Shown: one piece after another, positions 10,640 through 22,600 of the stretch
Layout: every line of letters starts with the position of its first letter
How positions within the stretch are numbered: the first letter of the stretch is position 1
NCBI GenBank assembly: GCA_034509425.1
Contig: JAVTVJ010000790.1
Location: 62,001 to 126,000, forward strand
DNA: 64,000 nucleotides
Origin: Eopsaltria australis
Lineage: Eukaryota; Chordata; Aves; Passeriformes; Petroicidae
Reading direction: 5' to 3'
The notes under the pieces: generated by a model
Seen by the model: only the letters and a program-made list of their open reading frames with translations
Databases searched by the model: none
Told to the model about the DNA's origin: nothing
Made by a program: the position numbers and the translations under genes

Positions 10640-13600
10640 GTGAGAGTCACACCCGCATCCCCCGACCCTCCCCACGCCCCCGCTCGCCCGCCCGGTCCCG
10701 CACCCCAGGGGCGTCCGCCGGACCCTTCCTCAGGGAAGCACCGACCCCCGCCTCCGCGGCGGGACCAGCGGCGCGCTGGCCAATCAGGGCAGAGTTCCGC
10801 TCTGACTGACGGGTACCGCCGGCCAATAGAAAGCGCGCATCCCGAGGCGGCTCCGTCGGGGGCTCCGCCAGCCAATCGGGGACGCGAGGGGGTCTCGGGG
10901 TGGTGAGGTGAAGTTTGCTCCCTTAAAGGGGCCGCAGGCCGGTGATCCGCGCCGCGCCGCCGAGCCCCGTGATTGGCTCGGGGCCATTCCCCCCCGCGCC
11001 TCTTCGGGGGCTTCGGAGAGCTGCTGATTGGCTGGGCTCCAGCCGGGGCAGCCTATCACGTCTGGGAGGGAACGGGCGCGTGACCCGCGCTGGCACGAGG
11101 GGCGTCAGCGGGGCTGTGAGACGGGGTCAGTGAGGGCCTCAGAGACACCGGGGCTGTGGGACAGTGGGGCTGTGGAACAGGGGTCAGCGAGGGCCTCAGG
11201 GACAGCGGGGCTGTGAGGACAGGGGGCAGCGAGGGCTGTGGGACAGCAGCCTCTGGCTGGGCTGGCCCTGGGGCACGCAGCTCACGCAGTCGGACCAACG
11301 CCCCCTTACCCGAAGGACTCACGTGCTGGGCAGCTGTGGATGTTTGCCCACCCTGAGCTGTGGGACAAGCGGTGCCAGGCAGGGCCATGCCCTGGCTGCT
11401 GCAGCATAAAGTGCCTCACGACATGCAGCACCAGCTCTGGCAATGAGCACAGCACCCACCCCGTCACCTGGCAGGCCCACAGGCACATGGTGTCCCAGAA
11501 TCCCTGTGCTCAGGGCAGCTCGGGGAACATGGGTCAAGGATGTGGTCTGAGAAAGTGGAGCAGAGATGCTGCAGTTAGAGAGAACAAGACCATGAAAAGC
11601 CGCACTGGTGTCAGAACAGAGATGCAGTTCTAAAACTGTTTAGAATGAAGACTGTTGCCATGTTGTGTTGCCTAAGGGCCTTCAAGTTGTGCTTGAAGGT
11701 TGATGCCCATTTAAATTCTCTGCTTGTAAGTTTATGGTCACTCTTGCTGTTCGTTGTCAGATCTTTGCTGTGAACATCTGGTCCCACATTCAGTCTTTTT
11801 GGTATGCTTGCATGGGTGAATAAGTGGCTGTGTCTGAGGTGGGAAGGGAGCAAGCAGCTGCTTTAAGTAATGCTTTTATTATAATGATTTTAGAGGCTAC
11901 CCTTACACTGTCCCAAAGTGTGTCAGGGACACTGTGATGTGCCACTCTGGTGCTGGGACAGATAGGTGAGATGCATTACAGCCAGGTGGGGGAAGGATCA
12001 TCAAGGAAGACTGTGTTATCAAAATCCTCCAGATGATCTTCAGCATACCCCCAGAAGAACATGTGTTTCATCAGACGTTCCAGGAGAAGCCATCGCCTGC
12101 CCTTCCCCGAATGAATGCTCTTGGTTCTCTCAGTGAGTGTATCAGATATGTGCTTGTGTTTGGGTAGAGGCAATCTGAAGGCTGCCTCACAGATCTTCTG
12201 GTCAGTGTAGTAACCAGATTGTAAGTGGGTTCCCTCTAGGATTTGTTTCAATTAAATAAGGGATTCCCTAGCAACAAACTAGCAGCAAACAAGAGGAAAA
12301 AAGAAAAGGTATCTCAAAAGTGTTTGATAACATCAGAGAGGAGTTGAGAAGCCTTAGTAGCAGAGGTGTGATAGTAAGGAAATCTTAGTGACTGGGGTTG
12401 ATTTGGGTTATGGGAGTCCAAAAAGGTGGAGGAATTACAGTGTATGAGAAAGGAACTCTGTGGAGGACTTGAAAGGGCTGGAGACTGAAAATACGAATAT
12501 TTTCTCCTTTTGAACACTGCCTATCGACATCCTGGGGACATGGATAAATGCCATCTCCCCTGCTTAATTTGGGACGCGAACACGACTTCCCCAAACTCAT
12601 TTGGTAGCTCTGTGGCAGCTGCATGTCCAACCCATGAGCCTGATCACCAAACCTGCACAGTGCTGCTGCCCTGGGCTGTCTGCAGAAAGATAATGCTGCA
12701 TCCTTGTAAATTATTTGGGCAAAGTCATCTATGCTTGATATAGCTTATGAAGTCTAAAATAGCTTTAGATGAAGGCTAAGGAGTAGGAAAAAAAATCCTC
12801 TGTGACACACTGCAGCAACGTTCTGAAATTCCTTCATTAATGTTAAATCTAGTAAGACCCATTTATTTTGCTTACCAGGAAAGCAATGCTCAGATAATCT
12901 CACTGATCTGTCACAGAATGAGTCAGTTCCAGAGGACTAGGTTTTCTAGTTTCTTACAGTTTTGAGATTTAGTCACAAAAGTTGGCTCTGTCCTGTTTTT
13001 GCGCTGTGATGTCTCTTCCCAAGTAAGAGGAATACAGACTTGCTTGTTTGGGGTTTTGGGGTTTTGTTTCTGTTATGTGGTGGGTTTTTTTAAACACCAG
13101 TGGGAAAATTTCCAAAGAGTGATAAAGCATCACAGTTCAGATTGCCCCCTCAAAAAGGAAATCCACTGCACCTACATCTAGGAACTAAGAGAAGCTTTTT
13201 TCCATTTTCAAAATGGAAAATCTAATTTCAAGGAGGTGAATTCTCTCTGAGTGAGAGAATAGAGAAGAAACCACCAATGCTCTTTCCTCACCCTGGAAGT
13301 CTAAAATAACTAGTAATTATAGCAATACCAAAAGGGACAGAGGCATGTTATTTCAGTGAGTAAGGGCAGGCAAGGGATAGAAGTAACAGTGTAGCACAGA
13401 GATTACACAGATTTTTTTATGGATGGGGGTTATTTTAAGCATGAGGACCAGGAAAAGTTGAGACTGTAAAGAGGAAGCAAGTAAGAAAGGCTCCTGGATG
13501 AGGAAGAGAGGCAGATGCAAGACAACATGCCAGAAAAATCCCCACAACCTTTTGGATCTCAGCTTGCAGGTGTTTCTGTACCCCTCTGTAGGCTCTATGG

Positions 13601-16600
13601 GTCCCTGCAAGGTTGTGCTTCTCAAAAAGGCATTGCCTTGTCTTCTGTGCCTGCTCTGTCTGGAGGAAAAGGGGCAAAGGCAGCAGTTGAAGAGTCACTT
13701 GATCCCTGAGAATTTGAGCTGATTCACAGGAAAGGAGCAGGAGTTCAGAGACACAAATACCCACACCACTGTGTCAGCACAGTCCGTGTCCATCACCATC
13801 CTTGAATTAGGTTTGGAGTTATATCTCTGGTCTCTCTAGAAAGCATGTTGTCCTCTCAGGCTTTGGGGGAAGGATACAGCTAAATTATGAAGTCCTGACA
13901 GAGCTGGTGCTGAAGTTCCCTCAAGGGAAGTAAAAGCATGAGGCTTGTACAGGGTGCTGATTTGGGCCTGTGAGTTTGTGAACTGAAGGGAAGCTGGGAG
14001 AAAGGACTCCTGAATTGCTTTCTGCTAAACCTAAGCTGTCTCATGCAATGAACTGCTGGTGCCCTCAAACACCTGTTGAAATGGATGAGAAGGTGCTTGA
14101 TGCTCTGCTGAGGAACTTAGAGCCAGCAAGAAGCACTGCAGGGAGCACTGTTTGAAGGCTTCACTTGGAGGAGGGGCAGAGCATATCATGGGCAAAGGGT
14201 TTCTGAGCAGCATCTGGCTGGTTATGGGTGCTTCAGGTCTGGAATGGGGAGCAAAGGGGACAGGAGCCTGCACAGTGCCTTCTGTCCCTGGCTCCTGTAC
14301 TTCCCCACACCGCTGACTGCAGTGGTGCTGTTCTGCTTCAGGGACAGCAGAGTGGGATCCCCAGCCCACAATGTGCTCTCCCCTGCCACCAGGGCAGAGA
14401 CAATAACCTTGAAAAGAAGCAAAGTTGTGAAACGTACTCATAGCACAAAGCAGTGTACAGTTCCATTAACTTTTATCACCTCGCTGCAGTCAGTCAGCAG
14501 GAGCACATCCAATGCCATGCAGGAAAAGAGCCGCTGCTCTGGTCCAACCCGTACCACAGTCCTGTGCGGTTCTGGGTCGATCTGAGCAATTTGTGAGGCA
14601 GCAGACTGGAATCAGACAAACCCCAATGCTGTCACACGCAGGGAGCTGGACTGGCTGCCAAAACAATGTGGCTTTGGAGCGGCCCCGTGAAGGGCCTCCT
14701 GTACATTCAGCAGCCAGTTGGTTTGCGGCTTGGGGGACAGCATTCGCAGGCTCGCAATAACCTTTGCTAGGGGAATTCTCTGCTGCAGCTCAGGTTCAGC
14801 TGGTAACACACAGAAGTAGATGCTGCCCAATGAGTCCCACCAGACAGAGTGCTGGGCGTGTGGCAGTGCCCTGCCTCCTGTGCTCGCTCTTTTTAGGGAC
14901 TTGCCGCTGTCCCCGGCCATCCTGGGCTCAGATTTCATGCAGAGCAGACAGCTCATGTGATAATTACAGCTCATGAAATGGGGGCAGCCACCCTGATCCT
15001 TCATGTGACTAATGAATTAGACTTTGTTTCCTTCCCTTCTTCAGGCTTTACAAAAGGGTAAAGTTCAGGATTTTGGAGAAAATTCCATATCTTACTAGGC
15101 TTGGACAGTCCCTTATAGCTTGGAAGAGAGCAAGGAGGATTAGAAGGGCATTAGCTCCAGCTCTCCCAGTGCCAGCTAGGCCAGGCCTTAATTTGTACTG
15201 GGCAAATTCAAGTGTTTTGTCCTTGGAATTGCCTCAGGGTCACATTCCGGTTTTCCATAAGCTCTAATACTGCTCTTCCAGCTTTGCATTTTGTGAGCCT
15301 GTGTTGAGTTGATGGCAGGTTTGCTGCTTTTCTGCAGCTCTCCCTTGATGAGTGTATGAACCAGGGTGACAGTAGCAGGATGACCACTGTGTTGTGGAGT
15401 AACAGTGGGGCAGGGTGTGTCACTTCTGAGGAAGCCCAGTTTTCCCCTAAGTGGCAAGCCAGGTGAAGGAGTACGCATGGTTTATTTGCATTCCTTTCTG
15501 AAAAGCAAACCTGCTGCTCGACCTTGGCATGACTGGTGCATTTGGAGGGAAAGGGTGGTGGGGAGGAGGTTACAGTGTGCCACCAAACATTGGGAAGCAA
15601 GGAAAGGGTGTTTGCAGATTCAATTCATGTTTGTGTACAAGGCAAAGGAAGACTGGGGAGATTTGAACAGCAAGCATTGATGCTTAAATACAGGTTTTAT
15701 TTTGTCCTTCGTTTCTTCTGTAGCTCAGAGCTTCCAAGCAGGCTCAGCCCTGTTCCTAAGTTGTGGGATTTTCCTTCCATGTGCAGTGAGAAGAGTGGAT
15801 GTAGACTTTCCTTTCAGCAGAGCAACCCCTGTGTAATGAATTTCTGTGATTCGTTGCCAGTGGCAGCAAACAGTGCAGGGAAACTTCTGGCTTCTTGTCC
15901 TGGGTTAGGCAGGAGAGGTCAAAATCTAGGAAGTGACCTATGCTGCAGGAAGGGATATAACTTCCTTCCTGGGAGAGAGAGCCAATAATCAGGTAGTTTT
16001 AAGGATTGATATGTAGGTGAACCAATTAAAAAGTTGATCTGCCTTCGGGGAAAAAACCATATATAAGCAAAGACCCTCTGAGCCTCTTCCTCTTTTGGCC
16101 TGCTGCTGTGTAGAGAGGAGCATCTCCTGCTTCTCTCCCTGGTAAGTGCCCCCCCCCCCCTCCCCCCCACTCCTTCCAAAGGGGGGGGGAAGGGAAGTTT
16201 ATGGCAGCTGTGCCGCTGCAGCTGGGCATGGGGGAGGAAACAGCTGGAATTTTCAGCAGACCCAGTTCAGCCGGTATGTCAGCTACATGAGACAGGGCCA
16301 GGCCCCTGCTCTGGGCCAGGCAAGGACCGGGCCGGACTCCGTCCAGCTCGGGCCAGGCCCTGCCCTGTCACCCTGGGCCCAGATGGCCCCAGCAGGCTGA
16401 GCCAGCTTGGCAGAGCCAGACACAGAGACTGAGAGCTTCTGCCATCCAGCTCAGACCTGTTCAAACAGCCTGGCAGAGAGCACGTGATCGTCACACTGCC
16501 GGAGACAGAGAGACAGAGATTAACTCTATCCATGCCTGGACTAAACTTACAGACACCCATCCTTCCTTGCACAGAGAGAGGAACGAGTGAGGACATCTAC

Positions 16601-19600
16601 ATAAATGCAGCATAGAGACTTTACAGTCAGTGAGGAAAGCAGAACTGATACCTAGAGGGAGGTGCATGAGAAGTGCTTCAAGAGTGAAGCTGAAAACTCT
16701 TTTGGAGAACCATGGTTGGGGACTGAGCTAATAAATTCCCTGTAATATATGAAGATAGAGTCCAAAAAGGGGGATGTGAGGTTCTAATTGCAGCCAATGA
16801 ACTGAAATACCTGGGTAAAGACAAGTAAGTGTTGAAAAAGTACAGCCTGATGAGAAACTAGAACCAAAAGAGAGGAGAGGCTGTGACCCAGAGCCCTGGT
16901 CCCGGGGGGAATGCTAGAGAACCTGAGTTGTCAGGAGAACCTGTGTTGCTCAACACAGAAGAAGGGATTTTCTCTGTTGCTGCAATTGAACTGGGCATCC
17001 TTAAAACAGGTACCCCATGGACTGTTCATAACCCACCATAGTGGCTGTGGGAAGGCTACTGGTGTGGGAGGGATCCACCATTAAGCTGGTCTTTCTTCCG
17101 GATGGCGGCTGATGGTGAGGCAGAAGACCCATAAAAACTGTATTTTTCTTACAGAAAATCTATGGTGTAAGCAAAAGAGACTTCTCTCCCTAAATGAACT
17201 GGAACAAGAGCTATTTCTGAGGTGGTAAACTGACTGGAGGTCGAAGTGTTGTCTTTTGTATGTTGTCAGGGAGAATGAAATGGAGAGGTGGGGGAAGGAG
17301 GAGTGGTCTGAGGAGTTTGTTCTGGTTTTTCTTTTTTTTTTTTTTCTTTCCCTCTGTCTTAGGTAGATTAATAAAGTTTCTTTATATTTTATAAAGTTTG
17401 AGCCTGCTTTGCCTACTCCTAATCCTCATCTCACAACAAACATCAAGTAATTTGGGTAAGTGGGCTGGCATTTAGCCACAAACTGGAATAGGCGAACTGA
17501 AACCACTACACTTGTTCAAACTATGATGTGTCATGAGCAGGGGATCCCAGAGGAGAGCCGAAGTGAGGGGTGATTTTGTGACCACGTGAGCCAAACCCAT
17601 CAGACTGAGCTGAGCTGCAACCTGCCTGCCAGCAAGGCTGGTGTCCCAGGGCAGGAAGAAACCTGGAGCTCTGACATTGTACTGAGTCCTGATCCCAAAG
17701 GAGCCCCAATGGAGAACATTTTCCCTCATGTGTTACCAGTTTCCCCCACTGACTGGTGCATGCCCTGGTGCACCAGACATGCCCATTGCCCTGGATGTAT
17801 TCTCCACCACATCACCCAGTTCAATCCTTCCTCCTGTGTCTCACTGAGGAAGCTTGGATCTGCCAGAGATCAGGATCCCTATGTAAAGTTAATACTCAAC
17901 GTGATGAAAGTTTACCTGAATCAATGAGCCTTAAAGTTATTCCAGTAATAGCCACACCTTCAGAAAGGTGGAAGAGCATCAAGAGCATTCTGGCATTCTC
18001 CTTCCCTTGTCTGCCCTCTTCCATCTGGCTGTGGCCACAATGTCATCAGCATAATCACTGTGGAATCAATACATTCTGTAGTCAACAGAAAAGGTGGTGG
18101 CTGGATTGTGATAAGGTGCAGATAGCTTCACACTGTGGTGTGCAATCTGTGGGAGGGACATGTGTATGAGAGGCTGCATTGCACAGTGGTGTGAATAGCT
18201 CTGTGCCTGACCCTAACAGGACATGATGGATGTGCTTACGCAGGCAAGAGTTAAAAAATCTTCTTCTTCCTGTGTTATGGCCTTATCCCATTAATGTGTG
18301 AATGGGCATTTAATTTCATTCCCACACAGGGATCATTAGCTGCTGGGTCAAAAGCAGAAAAAAGCAGCTCTGCAGAGGAAGGACCTCTCAAAAGGGGTAG
18401 AGGACCCATCGCACCAAGGGACAGCCCCAGATTTTGCAGGGACAGCAGTTTTGAAAATGCAGGCGCTTCTGTAAGTACCTTGCTGGGACTGAGCTCTCCT
18501 GAAGAGCAGCTGGTAAGTTCTAAACCGGTCTGGCCAGTTTTAATTCTCTTGCCCCGGTGCTAAGTCAAGTGTTTTGTAGGATGAGAGAGCTGGAAAGGAT
18601 GGTTCTTGTCCTCTGCTTGCCATTTACTGCGTCTCTGTGGTTCCCTGTGGTCTTGGGAGTGCCTGGGTCCTGCTGGCCCCGCTGGCAGTTCTCTTTCCCC
18701 CAGCTACTGGTGGTGTCCCTGAAGGCAGTAGTCAATGGCATGGCTGGGACTGGGACATGGATGATTACAGGGTGGAGACACTGGTGCTCCCAGTAATAGC
18801 TGCTCATTTCCCAAATCTCTGCCTTGAGTAAATAACATCAAGGCTGACTGAGGAATTCCTAATTAAAGGGGACACAATCAAAGCTGAAACAATATTGCTT
18901 CGGCTTCAGCCTGCAGTTTGCTTCTGCCCACACTCCCTAGAGGCCAGAAGTTCAGGGGAGAGGTGTAAATGTTAAACAAGAGAAACCCTGCTTTGATTTT
19001 CTGTGTTTGCTTGTTTGTTCTTTTAGAGCTGGTGTATTAAAAAAAAGGGAGGGTTGATTCTTTTGTCTCCTTATGTGGTACAAACCAAGAATTGGAGCTT
19101 TTGGCATTAGATCCGTATCAGTGTGAGTGCGTCGAACTCATGGTTTCTGGCCTTGCAATAACAAAGCAAATAAGCTTTTCCTCAGCTGTGGAGCTGAAGT
19201 CATGCTGAGTGCTAAGCCCCTTCCCTTCTTGTGTGGGACACTAGACATCATGCAGAGTGTATTTACATGTCAGTAGCATTGGTGGCATGGGTGAAGTTGG
19301 GCACCCACCGTCCCAGCCAAGTGCTCTGCCATGGTGACACCTAGTGGGGAGCACTTGGTGACCCGGAATTCGCATATGGATCTGCCTCCTTGCATGTTGT
19401 AGTGGCAGCCAGGGAGAAACAGGCTAGGGTCTGGGGTCTTGTGAGAATTTAACAGCAACCTGTGAGTGCCAGGGCTGCTCTTAACCCTGTCTTGGTTTCT
19501 GTTTTCCAGAGAGAGCTACTGATGGGTCCCTGCAGAGTGAGGACTGGGCTCTCAACATGGAGATCTGTGACATCATTAACGAGACTGAAGAAGGGTAAGG

Positions 19601-22600
19601 GAACTGGCAAGGGCCCATATCCAGCAGCAGGATATCCCTGCACTCCCTGTAACACCACATCCCTAGGCTGCAGTGGTAGCATGCACTGGTGGAGGTAATA
19701 AGCTAGGCCTCCCAGCAATCCCTGAGACAAGGCTCTGGTAGGAGACCTAGAGACATAGCAAAGCTGTCAGAGCATTTATTAGATGCTTCTCTATAATCTT
19801 GGTGAGTGCCAGAAGCCATTCAAACAGGCCTTCAGGGTCCCCAGACAACCCTCTGTTCAAGCCAGGGTGTGTCCGGTCTCCAAAAGGCATATTTGCATTT
19901 CTTCCACTTTGATTTATTCCCTGTTCATAACCTTCTCTTTCTCTCTTCTGGGAATGTAAAAACCTAAAGGCTGGTGACTGAGGAGAGGGGAAAATCTCAG
20001 ACTGCTATTCAGTCCTCTCACTGTGCCAGTCTTTCTTGGGTTTCTTCTCAGGTATTTTCATGTACAGTCACTCAAATACGCTCAAAGTGGGTGGGGGAGC
20101 TCTTGTCTCCCTCTCCCTGCAGGGAGATGTTTATCAGTCTGCCAGAGTTGTTAACTCTGGAGCTGGGGATTTGCCAGTGAATGCAAGGGAGAATGCTCCT
20201 TCTCCCAGTGGAGATGTCAAGAGCAGCATGTAAAAAAGAAGGTGCTACCTGAAATAAAACATGTAGGTTTCACTCCTGCTGTCCTACCTCACAGTGATGT
20301 TAACAGAGGATTAGCAAGCCCAGCTTTCAGCTTCACAGTTGTATGGAAACAAAGTCAAACATCTCTACTTACAAATCTGTCACCACTCCTTTTCTGCTAT
20401 TCCCATGGTGTAAATAAACCTGTCTCTGTCCACAGTTCTCAGGCCTGAGCTGTGGCCATTTGTTTCAGATCTGGGCACCTGATAACACAGCTGGACAGGC
20501 TCTCCCATTGCCCTGCTAATGCCCATCCATTGACACCATGCTGCCCTACAGGCCAATACACTCCTGCCCTCCTCACTGCCTCAAGTGTCTCCACCCCACT
20601 CTTCTCCAGCACTGCTGCTCTTCCAGCTCAGCTTCTCTCCTTGTGCTCTGCTAGAGAATGTTGGTTCATTTGTGCCCTCTTAAGACCAGAGTGTTCTGAG
20701 ACCATGATGTTTCTCCTCTCTGAGAATGGTTAATGAGGCCCTGCTATGCTGTTGCTCTCTTACCCACCTGCAATATAGGCATGATTTTGCCACTGTGTCT
20801 CCCCTGCAGCTTTTAAGCCTCCTTCTCTCCAGGGAAATGTTAAACAGCTCCTCTTTGAGTAACACAGGAATTGCCGCAGCTTCCTCTCTCCTTCCTGTTT
20901 CTAACCCATGCCAAGCTTTTCTGTGATCTCTTCCTCTTCAGCCTCTCTGCCATGGGATTTTGCTCTACCCCCCAGGAGTGTGTTTCTAGCATTGTTTTTA
21001 CTCTGTTCTCTGTTGTGTCCTGAACACCTCGAGCTATTGCAGACATCAGCACAGAGGCCTCCAATTTCAGTAACAGCACTCAGGGACATGGTTGAATAGT
21101 GGACTTTGCAGTGTTGGGTTTATAGTTGAACTCGATGACCTTAAAAGGTCTTTTCCAACCTAAATGGTTCTATGATCAGCCAACTCCACTCCTCTTGCAG
21201 AACCACAAGCAGAAGCTGCTTTACCAGCCACTGCTTCAAGCCATCCTGAAAACATGGTGAGGAGGGACACCTGCTGAGTATGAGGCATCCAGAACCAATG
21301 GCTGTTTTGTATGCCTCAACCTTCTGATGATCTTTCTTCATCTCATCTCTCCTTCAGGCCCAAAGATGCCTTCCGAGCCATTAAGAAGAGAATTGTAGGG
21401 AATAAGAACTTCCATGAAGTTATGCTGGCTTTGACGGTGAGCGGTCAGGACTCTTTCTCTGCTCTGTGATACCCTGCTGTAAAGCTGAGTGTTAAACACA
21501 AGTTTTAGCACACGTGCTGAACAAACACATGTACCTAAAGCCAACAAGGCTATGAGGGCAGAGACAGCTACAGCTAATGCTTCATTGCCTTTGAAGGTCC
21601 TGGAGACCTGCGTCAAGAACTGCGGCCATCGCTTCCACGTCCTTGTGTCCAGCCAGGACTTTGTAGAAGGTGTCCTGGTGAGAACAATCCTGCCAAAGAA
21701 CAATCCACCTGCCATAGTGCATGACAAGGTGCTGACCCTCATCCAGGTGAGCCAAGAAGTGTGAGCATCTGCACCAGTCCAGAGAGTGTGTGTCTTTAGG
21801 TGTTTGTACAGAAGGCCGTTGTAGATGGTGATGGGCTGTACTGTCTCCTTCTCCCCAGTCCTGGGCAGATGCCTTCCGCAGCTCTCCGGACTTGACTGGC
21901 GTCGTTGCTGTCTATGAAGACCTGAGACGGAAGGGTCTGGAGTTCCCCATGACTGATCTGGACATGCTGTCACCCATCCACACACCACAGAGGGTATGGG
22001 AGTATTGCTGAAGAGAAGAATGTTGGACAGCTGCCATTCTGGAGCAATGAGGGGATTTCAGGAACTCTGTCTTGCATTTAGAGGGTTTTTGGGTGGTGAG
22101 AAGCTCCAGGACAGCCAGGAACTATTGAAACCAGATGGGGAATTGCCATCAATATTTCTCCTCTAGTTGCACTGCCCTGTCAAGTGTAAGTATCTAACAT
22201 CTCCTTCTCTCCGTCACTTTCCCCACCTTTGTAGACTGTGTACAGCTCCAACTCTCCATCTAGACAGAACTCACCCACAGTCAACTCCCCTCAGCAGATG
22301 AAGTCCATCCTTCACCCTGTCACCCTGCCCCCCGGGAGAGGCACATCCAGCGAAGTGCCCATCACACCCACACCAGAGCAGGTGAGTTGGACACAAGTCC
22401 CAGGATGCTGATGACTCTTCCTGTGTTTGAGGCTATTTCACAAACACTGTTCTGGGACTGCAGTCCTGGTCCTGCCCTGGCCTCTGTCTTCAAGGAGCTG
22501 TTCCTCTAAAGCACAGTACTTCAAAAGCTTCCCAGAGCTCCATTGTGGTTACAGTGATGAACTGGGATACTGCAACCATGGAGTGGTTATGTTTTCCTAA

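Larger units (their letters stand above)
10260..11130 (+). promoter_or_regulatory. TOM1: TOM1 CpG-rich promoter
   Basis: A GC- and CpG-dense block surrounds the first TOM1 exon, with no TATA box. It contains CRE-like CGTCA half-sites (about 10505 and 10559), a GTCACGTGAG E-box at 10540-10549 and GC boxes upstream of the start codon. Five CCAAT boxes follow downstream of it. The transcription start cannot be placed from sequence alone but must lie in the roughly 100 bp before 10588. Confidence 0.8.

Noticed and set aside
21338..21988. 216-codon open frame on the - strand over TOM1 exons 3-5
   Set aside because: It is the complement of real VHS-coding exons and introns; the TOM1 frame explains the openness.
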